NCBI GenBank assembly: GCA_019801415.1
Contig: JAHVJD010000005.1
Coordinates: 62,001 to 126,000, forward strand
DNA: 64,000 nucleotides
Direction of reading: 5' to 3'
DNA from: Nocardioides marinus
GTDB lineage: Bacteria; Pseudomonadota; Alphaproteobacteria; Rhodobacterales; Rhodobacteraceae
A program made the position numbers and the translations under genes. Positions 46,694-54,457 of the stretch are shown here, in pieces (position 1 is the stretch's first letter; every line of letters starts with the position of its first letter). The notes below the pieces were generated by a model, which saw only the letters and a list, made by a program, of their open reading frames with translations, ran no database searches and was not told where the DNA came from.

Positions 46694-47566
46694 ATGAGCG
46701 ACACAGCCTACACCCCGCCCAAGGTATGGAAATGGGAACAGGAGAACGGCGGCCAGTTTGCCTCCACCAACCGCCCCATCGCCGGTGCCACCCATGACAA
46801 GGAACTGCCAGTTGGCGAACACCCGCTGCAACTCTACTCACTGGCAACCCCGAATGGCGTTAAGGTCACCGTCATGCTGGAGGAACTGCTGGCCAAGGGC
46901 CACGCCGGGGCGGAATATGATGCCTGGCTGATCCGTATCGGAGATGGCGACCAGTTCGGCTCGGGTTTTGTGGAGATCAACCCGAACTCCAAGATCCCGG
47001 CCCTGATGGACCGCAGCGGAGAGACCCCGGTGCGGGTATTCGAAAGCGGGTCGATCCTGGTGCATCTGGCCGAGAAATTCGGCGAGTTCCTGCCCAAGGA
47101 CGGCCCCGCACGCACCGAAACGCTGAACTGGCTGTTTTGGCAAATGGGCAGCGCGCCCTATCTGGGCGGCGGTTTTGGCCATTTCTATGCCTACGCCCCC
47201 GAGAAATTCCAGTATCCGATTGACCGTTTCGCGATGGAGACCAAGCGGCAGCTGGACGTCTTGGACCGGCAACTGGCCGAGCGTCCGTATATTGCCGGGG
47301 ACGACTATACGATCGCCGACATGGCGATCTGGCCCTGGTACGGGCAGCTGGTTCTCGGACGCCTGTACGATGCGGCAGAGTTCCTGGACGTCGAAAGTTA
47401 CAAGAACGTGGTCCGTTGGGCCAAAGAGATTGACGCCCGCCCCGCGGTCCAGCGCGGCCGGATGGTCAACCGCGCCTTTGGCGATCTCGAAATGCAGCTG
47501 CATGAGCGCCACGACGCCAGCGACTTTGAAACGCGCACTCAAGACAAGCTGGAAGCCGCGGAATAA
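46694..47566 (+). CDS. yghU: Glutathione S-transferase family, YghU-type disulfide oxidoreductase
   Basis: A 290-residue cytoplasmic protein of the YghU/YfcG (Nu-class) GST group. The YghU-type N-terminal extension YTPPKVWKWEQENGGQFAS is at residues 5-23. The thioredoxin-fold domain carries LYSLATPNGVKVTVMLEEL with the Thr-Pro-Asn glutathione site near 52, and FESGSILVHLAEKFG lies near 117. The helical domain follows with DDYTIADMAIWPWYGQL. The expected activity is glutathione-dependent disulfide or peroxide reduction. The ATG at 46694 gives the family start. Confidence 0.92.
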   Translation: MSDTAYTPPKVWKWEQENGGQFASTNRPIAGATHDKELPVGEHPLQLYSLATPNGVKVTVMLEELLAKGHAGAEYDAWLIRIGDGDQFGSGFVEINPNSKIPALMDRSGETPVRVFESGSILVHLAEKFGEFLPKDGPARTETLNWLFWQMGSAPYLGGGFGHFYAYAPEKFQYPIDRFAMETKRQLDVLDRQLAERPYIAGDDYTIADMAIWPWYGQLVLGRLYDAAEFLDVESYKNVVRWAKEIDARPAVQRGRMVNRAFGDLEMQLHERHDASDFETRTQDKLEAAE

Positions 47567-47860
47567 GCTGCGCATTCAAAGCACATCCGGCGCGGCAGGT
47601 CGCGCCAGTGGGCGTTCGGGTATCCCGGGACGCCCACCTGCGTTCCGGGGCCGGGCCCACGCACACGGGCGGCTTTTGAACTCCCGCCGCGACACGCTCT
47701 GACGAACGACAGAACACAGAACAATGCCGCCCCTCTAGGTACCTGCACACCTACTTGAGGGCGGGAGCCGCGCTGTGCGCCAGCACAGCGCCACGCCCAA
47801 CTGTGAGGCCCATTCCAAAAATGGGCTGGAGCAGGCGGGAGCGCGCCGCGGTGGGACCGC
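47567..47860. other. 294-bp structured region between convergent genes
   Basis: There is no credible gene. Three stem-loops stand out. The first is a nested structure at 47727-47765 with inner stem TAGGT/ACCTA. The second is GCGCTGTG/CACAGCGC at 47770-47791. The third is GCCCATT/AATGGGC at 47808-47826. None has a clear T-run. They may act as terminators for the two flanking genes or belong to a small RNA; I cannot decide. Confidence 0.45.
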
Positions 47861-48667
47861 TCACACCAGGCGGGGCGGTTTGTCCGGGTTGCTGCCGGGA
47901 ATTTCCGGCTGGTAGATCTTGGGTTCTTCCGGCTGAGGCAGGTCGAACTTCAGCCCCACCCGCGCCAAGCTTGCCGCCACCGGGCTGTCTGCCTCGAAGA
48001 AGGCGACATCCATCGCGCCGGCCTCAATACCCGAGAAAGTCAGCGCCTCCCCTGCCGCCTTGGCCAGCGATGGCTGTGCCGCCGCCCGCGCGCCGACAAA
48101 ACCCAAAAGATGCCCCATGCCGCCATCCGCATATCGCACCCCGACCAGATAGGCCGCGGCAGCCAGGCCACCGGCGGTCGCCAGCTTGGCATCCAGCGCC
48201 GTCAGAAGCGCCTCCGGCAATCCCTTGGGCGGCGTGAATTCGGAGACATCGCCCTCCAGCTCCTCCGGCGCGTGGCCCAGGGTCTGATGCAGCCAGCCCA
48301 CCGCCTCGGCCGGGATCAAGATGGAGGACGGAGCCACTTCCAGGTTCACACCAAGGCCGATCCCCTGCCCGGCCAGCATCTGCGCCACGACCCGCCCGGA
48401 CAACGCGGCATAGGGCACCGGTTGGCCTGCAAACTGCGCCAGCCGCTCCTCGCGGTCGAACACCAGCACAAAGCTGCCTTCGGGCGTTTCGAACAACGCG
48501 GGGGAAATCTGCTCGCCCACGGCCTCCTCTGTCAGCATGAGAAACAGCTCCGCATCGGCCAGCCGCTCGTAGAACCGCAGCCGGGCGGCATCCTCCTCAG
48601 GTCTGGCCTCCATGGCCGCATGGGCCTGATCCAGCGGTGTCAGCTCCTGCGGGGTTTCGTCAGTCAT
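47861..48667 (-). CDS. SseB family protein
   Basis: A 268-residue cytoplasmic protein resembling SseB. The N-terminal SseB-like domain is at about 10-130, with LTPLDQAHAAMEARPEEDAAR, followed by FVLVFDREERLAQFAG and LEVAPSSILIPAEAVGWL. The C-terminal part is at about 150-250. SseB-type proteins in enterobacteria are linked to serine sensitivity or secretion, but their molecular role here is unknown. Its start overlaps the stop of the uracil-DNA-glycosylase-like gene by 4 bp. I chose the ATG at 48667; the frame is open for 25 more codons inside that neighbour. Confidence 0.82.
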   Translation of the reverse strand: MTDETPQELTPLDQAHAAMEARPEEDAARLRFYERLADAELFLMLTEEAVGEQISPALFETPEGSFVLVFDREERLAQFAGQPVPYAALSGRVVAQMLAGQGIGLGVNLEVAPSSILIPAEAVGWLHQTLGHAPEELEGDVSEFTPPKGLPEALLTALDAKLATAGGLAAAAYLVGVRYADGGMGHLLGFVGARAAAQPSLAKAAGEALTFSGIEAGAMDVAFFEADSPVAASLARVGLKFDLPQPEEPKIYQPEIPGSNPDKPPRLV

Positions 48668-49269
48668 CTCATCAGCTCCTTCACTCGGGCGCGCAGAACC
48701 GGCAGCAGCTCCGCCTCGAACCAGGGGTTCTTCTTCAGCCACCCGGTATTACGCCAGGAGGGATGCGGCAAGGGAAAGACGTGTGGCGCGTGATCGCGCC
48801 AGCTGCGCACCACCTCGGTGACCGAGGCCCTGGTGCCCAGGTGATAGCGCTGCGCATGCCCGCCGACGAGCACCCTCAAGCGCACCTTCGGCAGCTGCGC
48901 CATGACCTGGTGGTGCCAGGTCCGGCCACAGATCGCCGGGGGTGGCAAATCGGCCTTGTTGCCGTCGTAGCCCGGAAAGCAGAACGCCATCGGCACCACC
49001 GCGACCCGGTCCCTGTCGTAAAATTCGTCCTCCGTCAGCCCCAGCCAGTCGCGCAGGCGATCACCGGAGGCATCGGTGAATGGCCGCCCGCTCTGATGCA
49101 CCCGCAGCCCCGGCGCCTGCCCCGCCACCAGGATGCGCGCGGGGCCGCGGAACCAGACCACCGGGCGCGGCGCATGGGCGGTGGCGGTGGCGGCAAACCG
49201 CGCCGCGCAAATGCGGCAATCGCGGATCTGCGCCTTCAGCGTCTCGATGTCCTGACTGTTCTCGACCAT
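48664..49269 (-). CDS. Uracil-DNA glycosylase family protein, probable Fe-S type
   Basis: A 201-residue protein of the uracil-DNA glycosylase superfamily. Motif 1 is AGQAPGLRVHQSGRPF at residues 49-64, and the C-terminal HPS motif is at 169-171 (PLPHPSW). Cys18-x2-Cys21 and Cys97-x16-Cys114 match the spacing of the four iron-sulfur ligands in family 4/5 glycosylases. The water-activating Glu/Asp of family 4 motif 1 is replaced by RVHQ, so activity may differ. It forms an overlapping pair with the SseB-like gene. A DNA-repair role is likely. Confidence 0.85.
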   Translation of the reverse strand: MVENSQDIETLKAQIRDCRICAARFAATATAHAPRPVVWFRGPARILVAGQAPGLRVHQSGRPFTDASGDRLRDWLGLTEDEFYDRDRVAVVPMAFCFPGYDGNKADLPPPAICGRTWHHQVMAQLPKVRLRVLVGGHAQRYHLGTRASVTEVVRSWRDHAPHVFPLPHPSWRNTGWLKKNPWFEAELLPVLRARVKELMR

Positions 49270-49386
49270 GCGCTCCCCTGGCGCCCTCCCCATCGCGGCG
49301 CGGCCGCGCCTGTACGCCTGCAACAACGACGCCTTGCCGTCAGCGCCCCATCCGCGCCATAATGGTTAAGGCCTTATTGATAAATC

Positions 49387-49403
49387 ATGTCACAATTCGA
49401 CAT
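49387..49403. promoter_or_regulatory. Short inverted repeat upstream of the capsule genes
   Basis: ATGTC-ACAATTC-GACAT, perfect 5-bp arms in the AT-rich part of the gap between the divergent glycosylase and KpsT-like genes, about 140 bp before the latter. It is a weak operator candidate. Confidence 0.25.
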
Positions 49404-49539
49404 AATAAAGCCCAAGTCACGACGTAGGCCATTAATACTCTTTTGATAAGAAAGAGCCGTCGGGCGGGTCGAAACGCCTGTCACGCGAGAGGCAAACAGA
49501 GCCCGACAGTGGGCCATACGGGCAACACCGGAAGCAACG

Positions 49540-50199
49540 ATGCTAGAGTTTGAAAACGTCAGCAAGTCCTTCTGGACGGGGACCCAGCGCAAGGTAATCC
49601 TTGATCGCGTGTCGTTTCGCGTCGAACCGGGCAACTCGCTGGGGGTTCTCGCACCGAATGGCACCGGCAAGACCACGCTGATCAACATGATGGCCGGGCT
49701 GGAAAAACCCGACGAGGGCGAAATCCGCCGCGGCTGCAAGATCTCCTTTCCGCTGGGGTTCATGGGCGGAGTGATCAGCCGCCTGTCAGCCATGGAAAAC
49801 AGCCGCTACATCGCCAAGCTTTACGGGCTGGACCCCGATTACGTCGAGGCCTACTGCCGCTGGCTGTGCGGGCTGAAAGAATATTTTGACCAACCGATTG
49901 GCACCTATTCCGCGGGCATGCGGGCACGGTTCAGCTTTTCGCTGATGCTGGCGCTTGATTTCGACATCTACCTCATCGACGAGGGCATGCCGAGCACCAC
50001 CGACGTCGAGTTCAACCGCAAGGCCGGTGAAATCCTGCAGGAGCGGTTGCAGACCACCACCATCGTCATCGTCTCGCACCAAGCCAAGACGCTGGAGAAA
50101 TTTGCCCGCTCCGCGGCGGTCCTGTTGCAGGGGCAACTGCATATGTTTGACACTTTGGAAGAAGCGAAGCAGCTCTATGACTACGAAACCCAGAGCTAG
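49540..50199 (+). CDS. Capsule polysaccharide export ABC ATPase (KpsT/CtrD-like)
   Basis: A 219-residue ABC ATPase of the polysaccharide export type. Walker A is APNGTGKTT at residues 38-46, with Ala where most have Gly at the first position. The signature YSAGMRARFSFSLML is near 127, and Walker B is YLIDEGMPS near 148, the glycine-containing variant typical of KpsT. The short N-terminus also fits KpsT. The KpsE-like gene overlaps its 3' end by 23 bp. The partner permease KpsM is not in this window. Confidence 0.9.
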   Translation: MLEFENVSKSFWTGTQRKVILDRVSFRVEPGNSLGVLAPNGTGKTTLINMMAGLEKPDEGEIRRGCKISFPLGFMGGVISRLSAMENSRYIAKLYGLDPDYVEAYCRWLCGLKEYFDQPIGTYSAGMRARFSFSLMLALDFDIYLIDEGMPSTTDVEFNRKAGEILQERLQTTTIVIVSHQAKTLEKFARSAAVLLQGQLHMFDTLEEAKQLYDYETQS

Positions 50200-51862
50200 A
50201 AAATTCCGCATCCGCCGTAGCGGCGCTGGGTCGGACGAGGGCAGTGCCTCCGGTGCCGCGCAGTCTCATGCGGCAAGCCCAGCTCCGGCGACGCCCCAGG
50301 AGGCAGCGCAAATGGCGGCCGCCGCGGCGGCGCAACCCGCGGCCGCCCGGTCTTCTGCAGACCACGCCCCCACCGGCACGGCACGCTCGGGGATGGTCAG
50401 TTCCGCCCGCGAAACCAGAATGGAAACCGATATCGAGGCAATCCGCAACGAAGGGCTGACCGGCCGTCAGCTGCGACTGGCGCGCCGCATGGCGCAAAAG
50501 CACAACCTGTCACCAACCTCGGATTTCGAAGCGGTGCGGATGTTGCGGGAACGCGGCATCGATCCGTTCAAACGCGCCAACATGCTGGAGCTGGTGGTGC
50601 CGCAGAACAAGGCGCGGCCCGAAGGCACCCCGATCGCTCCGGGATCTGTCCAGCTGCCGCAGACGGTTCCGACCGGCAAGAGCACCCTGCCCTCGACCGA
50701 GCTGAGCCCGGCGGAACGGCGCAACCGCGAAATCCAGGAGATCCAGCGCGACATCGCCCGCCGCCGCCGCCGCCGCCTGGCGCTGCTGCTGACCCGGCTG
50801 GCATTCTTCGTCATGCTGCCGACGCTGATCGCCGGCTATTACTTCTACGCGGTGGCGACACCGATGTATTCTTCCAAGTCGGAGTTCCTGGTGCTCAAGG
50901 CCGACAGCGCAGCAGGCGGCATGGGCGGGCTGCTGTCGGGCACCCAGTTTGCCACCAGCCAGGATTCAATCGCGGTGCAGAGCTACCTGATGTCAAAGGA
51001 AGCCATGCTGCGGCTGGACCGCGAGGCCGGTTTCAAGGCCCATTTCACCCAGGAGTGGCTGGACCCGATCCAGCGCCTGGAAAGCAACCCCACCAACGAG
51101 GAAGCCTATGACACCTACACCCGCAACGTTCGGATCGGCTACGATCCGACCGAGGGTGTGGTGCGGATGGAAGTCTCGGCGGCGGACCCGGAGGCGGCCG
51201 CGGAGTTTTCGCGCAAGCTGATTTCCTATGCCCAGGAGAAGGTGAACAACCTGTCGCAGCAAAAGCGCGCCGACCAGATGTCGGAAGCCGAAGCCGCTTT
51301 GAAGGATGCCCAGCGGGAACGCCGCGCCGCGCAGGAGCGTCTCGTGCGGTTGCAGCAGCAGGGCTCTGTCCTCGACCCGGAGGGTGTGGTTGCCTCCCTG
51401 CGCCAGCAGATCAGCACCTTTGAAATCCAGCTTGAGGAAAAGCGGCTGGAACTGGCCGCCCTGCAGGACAACCCCCGTCCCAACCGGGCCAAGGTCTCCG
51501 GTGCCGAGGCCGACATCAGACGACTGGAAGCCGTCATCGAAAGCCTGAACAACCGCATGGTCAATGCCTCGGAGGGAGAAGACTCCCTGGCCAATCTGCG
51601 CATCCAGATCCAGATGGCACAGGCCGATCTGGCCACTCGCGACCTGATGCTGCAATCGGCCTTGCAGCAGGTCGAGACCACGCGCCTCGAGGCCAACCGT
51701 CAGGTTCGCTACCTCACCACCGCGGTGGAGCCGGTTCCCAGTCAGGAACCCGCCTATCCGCGCAAGTTCGAGAATACCGTTTTGGCATTTCTGATCTTTT
51801 CCGGTATCTACCTGATGTGTTCGCTGACCGCTTCCATCTTGCGGGAACAGGTCTCCTCCTAA
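50177..51862 (+). CDS. Capsule polysaccharide export inner-membrane protein (KpsE/PCP-like)
   Basis: A 561-residue polysaccharide co-polymerase-type protein. Residues 1-200 are cytoplasmic, with an Ala/Pro-rich tract (20-70), a helical basic segment and RRRRRR just before the membrane. The first span is at about 201-223. A periplasmic Wzz-like domain follows (230-370), then a coiled coil at about 370-510 rich in Glu, Gln and Arg. The second span is at about 535-553. The long cytoplasmic extension is larger than in E. coli KpsE. It works with the KpsT-like ATPase in capsule export. The ATG at 50177 lies within the upstream gene. Confidence 0.87.
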   Translation: MTTKPRARKFRIRRSGAGSDEGSASGAAQSHAASPAPATPQEAAQMAAAAAAQPAAARSSADHAPTGTARSGMVSSARETRMETDIEAIRNEGLTGRQLRLARRMAQKHNLSPTSDFEAVRMLRERGIDPFKRANMLELVVPQNKARPEGTPIAPGSVQLPQTVPTGKSTLPSTELSPAERRNREIQEIQRDIARRRRRRLALLLTRLAFFVMLPTLIAGYYFYAVATPMYSSKSEFLVLKADSAAGGMGGLLSGTQFATSQDSIAVQSYLMSKEAMLRLDREAGFKAHFTQEWLDPIQRLESNPTNEEAYDTYTRNVRIGYDPTEGVVRMEVSAADPEAAAEFSRKLISYAQEKVNNLSQQKRADQMSEAEAALKDAQRERRAAQERLVRLQQQGSVLDPEGVVASLRQQISTFEIQLEEKRLELAALQDNPRPNRAKVSGAEADIRRLEAVIESLNNRMVNASEGEDSLANLRIQIQMAQADLATRDLMLQSALQQVETTRLEANRQVRYLTTAVEPVPSQEPAYPRKFENTVLAFLIFSGIYLMCSLTASILREQVSS

Positions 51863-51891
51863 CGCCATCGGGCCAATACCATCGGGTACCC

Positions 51892-52725
51892 ATGAAGAAA
51901 ATTGACATCGCCGGACTCACCATTGGCAATGATTGTCCGCTGACCATCATTGCCGGTCCCTGCCAACTGGAAACCGCCGATCACGCCCGGATGATCGCGG
52001 AAAAACTGAAAGAGGCCTGTGACAAGGCCGGCGCGCAGTTCGTCTTCAAGGCCTCCTACGACAAGGCCAATCGCACCTCGCTGTCCGGCGTGCGCGGCCT
52101 CGGCATTGACGAGGGGCTGAAGGTTCTGGACGGGCTGCGCCGCGAGTTTGACGTCCCGGTGCTGACCGATGTTCACACCGAGGCTCAATGCGCCGTCGCG
52201 GCCGAGGCCGTCGACATCCTGCAGATCCCGGCCTTTCTGTGCCGCCAGACCGACATGCTGCTGGCCGCGGGCCGCACCGGCAAGGCCGTGAACATCAAGA
52301 AGGGCCAGTTCCTCGCGCCCTGGGACATGGCCAACGTGGTGGCCAAGGTGGAAAGCACCGGCAACGAAAAAATCCTGCTGACAGAGCGCGGCACCTCGTT
52401 TGGCTACAACACCCTTGTCACCGACATGCGCGGCCTGCCGCAGATGGCCCAGGGCGGCTACCCGGTGGTGATGGATGCCACCCATTCGGTGCAGCAGCCG
52501 GGCGGCCAGGGCGGCTCCTCCGGCGGGCAGCGCGAGTTCGCGCCGCTGATGGCGCGCGCAGCGGTGTCGCTGGGCATCTCGGCCGTCTTCATCGAAACCC
52601 ACCAGGACCCGGACAACGCCCCCTCCGACGGGCCGAACATGATCTATCTCGACCAGATGCCGCAATTGATTGAAAGCCTGATGCGATTTGACGCGCTGGC
52701 CAAGGCCGACCCCATCCGTATTTGA
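51892..52725 (+). CDS. kdsA: 3-deoxy-8-phosphooctulonate (Kdo-8-P) synthase
   Basis: A 277-residue class I DAHP/KdsA-fold TIM barrel condensing phosphoenolpyruvate with arabinose 5-phosphate. Signatures are IIAGPCQLE near residue 19, FKASYDKANRTS near 51, LCRQTDML near 115, KKGQFLAPWDM near 134 and MDATHSVQQPGG near 200. The ATG at 51892 lies 29 bp after the KpsE-like gene. Its position next to capsule export genes suggests that Kdo is needed for the capsule linker as well as for lipid A core. Confidence 0.96.
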   Translation: MKKIDIAGLTIGNDCPLTIIAGPCQLETADHARMIAEKLKEACDKAGAQFVFKASYDKANRTSLSGVRGLGIDEGLKVLDGLRREFDVPVLTDVHTEAQCAVAAEAVDILQIPAFLCRQTDMLLAAGRTGKAVNIKKGQFLAPWDMANVVAKVESTGNEKILLTERGTSFGYNTLVTDMRGLPQMAQGGYPVVMDATHSVQQPGGQGGSSGGQREFAPLMARAAVSLGISAVFIETHQDPDNAPSDGPNMIYLDQMPQLIESLMRFDALAKADPIRI

Positions 52726-52751
52726 ATTTGAGTCTGAAAGAGTATTTTGAG

Positions 52752-54248
52752 ATGAGCAAACCCCTGCCTGAGGTGACCCCGAACACCTGGAGCTTTCTGC
52801 GCGACGCGATGATCAAGCCCACCGGCTTTCGCGAATATGACGCGCGCTGGAAGTACCCCGAGGAGATCAACCTGCCCGGCATGACCGCCCTGGGCCTTGG
52901 CCTCGGCACCCAGATGCGCCGCCGCGGCATCGAGCCGGTGATCGCCGTCGGCAACGACTACCGGGATTATTCCCTGGCCATCAAGAATGCGCTGATCCTT
53001 GGCCTTATGCAGGCGGGCATTCAGGTCAAGGACATCGGCCCTGCCCTGTCGCCGATGGCCTATTTCGCCCAGTTCCATCTGGACGTGCCCGCGGTGGCCA
53101 TGGTCACCGCCAGCCACAACCCGAACGGCTGGACCGGTGTCAAGATGGGCTTTGACCGCCCGCTGACCCACGGCCCGGACGAGATGGCAGAGCTGCGCGA
53201 CCTCGTGCTGAACGGCGAAGGCGAGCCCGCGCCCGGCGGCTCCTACGAGTTCGTCGAAGGCGTCAAGGAAGCCTATATCGACGATCTGGTGGGTGACTTC
53301 ACAATGTCCCGCCCGCTGAAGGTGGTCTGCGCCACCGGCAACGGCACCGCCGCCGCCTTCGCGCCCGAGATCTTCAAGCGCATCGGGGTTGAGGTCGTCG
53401 ACAGCCACAACCGGCTGGACTACACCTTCCCGAACTACAACCCCAACCCCGAAGCGATGGAAATGCTGCACGACATGTCGGCCAGCGTGAAGGCCTCGGG
53501 CGCCGACCTGGCGCTTGGGTTTGACGGCGACGGCGACCGCTGCGGCGTGGTGGACGACGAGGGCGAGGAGATCTTTGCCGACAAGGTGGGCGTCATCATG
53601 GCCCGCGATCTGTCCAAGCTGCACCCCAACGCGACCTTTGTGGCAGACGTGAAATCCACCGGGCTGTTTGCCTCCGACCCGGAGTTGCAGAAGAACGGCG
53701 TGAAGGCCGACTACTGGAAGACCGGCCACAGCCACATGAAGCGCCGGGTGAAGGAAATCGGCGCACTGGCAGGGTTCGAGAAATCCGGCCACTATTTCCT
53801 GGCCGAGCCGGTGGGCCGCGGCTACGACTGCGGCATGCGCGTCGCGGTCGAGGTCTGCAAGATGCTGGACCGCAACCCCGACAAGTCGATGTCCGACCTG
53901 CGCAAGGCGCTGCCCAAGACCTGGTCGACCCCGACCATGTCGCCCTATTGCGCCGACACCGAGAAATACGCCGTGCTGGAACGGCTGGTGCAGAAACTGG
54001 TGGCCAAGCACGAGGCGGGCGAACAGCTGGCCGGCCGCGCCATCAAGGAGGTCGTCACCGTCAACGGGGCACGGGTGATCCTGGACAACGGCTCCTGGGG
54101 GCTGGTGCGGGCGTCGTCCAACACGCCGAACCTGGTGGTGGTCTGCGAAAGCGCCGAGAGCGAAGCCGAGATGCGGGCGATCTTTGCCGACATCGACGCG
54201 GTGATCCGCACCGAACCGCTGGTGGGGGAGTACGACCAGACCATCTGA
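52752..54248 (+). CDS. Phosphomannomutase/phosphoglucomutase
   Basis: A 498-residue alpha-D-phosphohexomutase. The active-site phosphoserine loop is VTASHNPNGWTG near residue 118, the metal loop is GFDGDGDRCGVVDDEG near 256, and the sugar-binding segment is AGFEKSGHYFL near 338. The C-terminal phosphate-binding domain is complete. The ATG at 52752 is preferred over in-frame TTGs overlapping the kdsA stop. It is the last gene of the capsule/Kdo group. It interconverts mannose or glucose 6- and 1-phosphates for sugar nucleotide supply. Confidence 0.92.
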   Translation: MSKPLPEVTPNTWSFLRDAMIKPTGFREYDARWKYPEEINLPGMTALGLGLGTQMRRRGIEPVIAVGNDYRDYSLAIKNALILGLMQAGIQVKDIGPALSPMAYFAQFHLDVPAVAMVTASHNPNGWTGVKMGFDRPLTHGPDEMAELRDLVLNGEGEPAPGGSYEFVEGVKEAYIDDLVGDFTMSRPLKVVCATGNGTAAAFAPEIFKRIGVEVVDSHNRLDYTFPNYNPNPEAMEMLHDMSASVKASGADLALGFDGDGDRCGVVDDEGEEIFADKVGVIMARDLSKLHPNATFVADVKSTGLFASDPELQKNGVKADYWKTGHSHMKRRVKEIGALAGFEKSGHYFLAEPVGRGYDCGMRVAVEVCKMLDRNPDKSMSDLRKALPKTWSTPTMSPYCADTEKYAVLERLVQKLVAKHEAGEQLAGRAIKEVVTVNGARVILDNGSWGLVRASSNTPNLVVVCESAESEAEMRAIFADIDAVIRTEPLVGEYDQTI

Positions 54249-54291
54249 TCTGGTGACAAAGAGTGATTTCGCCTGCTGACGCAGGCGACCC

Positions 54292-54312
54292 GCGCCCGCC
54301 TTCGGCGGGCGC
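54292..54312 (+). terminator. Hairpin after the phosphohexomutase gene
   Basis: Stem GCGCCCGCC/GGCGGGCGC closed by a TTCG loop, followed by ATTCATTT. A smaller hairpin, GCCTGC/GCAGGC, precedes it at 54271-54286. It is a likely terminator, although the T-run is weak. Confidence 0.7.
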
Positions 54313-54327
54313 ATTCATTTGCTGAGA

Positions 54328-54361
54328 AGCGATGTAAGGGCAGATGTGCCCTTACATCGCT
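54328..54361. repeat. Perfect 14-bp inverted repeat
   Basis: Arms AGCGATGTAAGGGC and GCCCTTACATCGCT around loop AGATGT. There is no T-run on either side, so it is not a standard terminator. It lies in the gap between convergent genes, among three other hairpins. Confidence 0.75.
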
Positions 54362-54377
54362 AATTCAAGTGTAAGGC

Positions 54378-54449
54378 GCCGGCGGCCGCGTCAAGGACAC
54401 AACGGGCTGCGCCCGGGGGCCTTTGGCCCTCCTTGACCCGGCCGCCGGC
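54378..54449. repeat. Long inverted repeat with 20-bp arms
   Basis: Arms at 54378-54397 and 54430-54449 (outer part GCCGGCGGCC / GGCCGCCGGC, inner part TCAAGGA / TCCTTGA) pair with a single mismatch. The 32-base loop itself has GC-rich hairpin potential. It ends 8 bp before the AsmA gene stop. Confidence 0.7.
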
Positions 54450-54457
54450 CTGGGGCG

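Noticed and set aside
47800-47835. Resemblance of AATGGGCTGGAGCA to the end of a SAM/SAH riboswitch
   Set aside because: It lies between convergent 3' ends with no downstream gene on that strand, and the rest of the riboswitch is absent.
54328-54361. 14-bp inverted repeat as the terminator of the phosphohexomutase or AsmA gene
   Set aside because: There is no T-run on either strand, and a better terminator hairpin is present at 54292.
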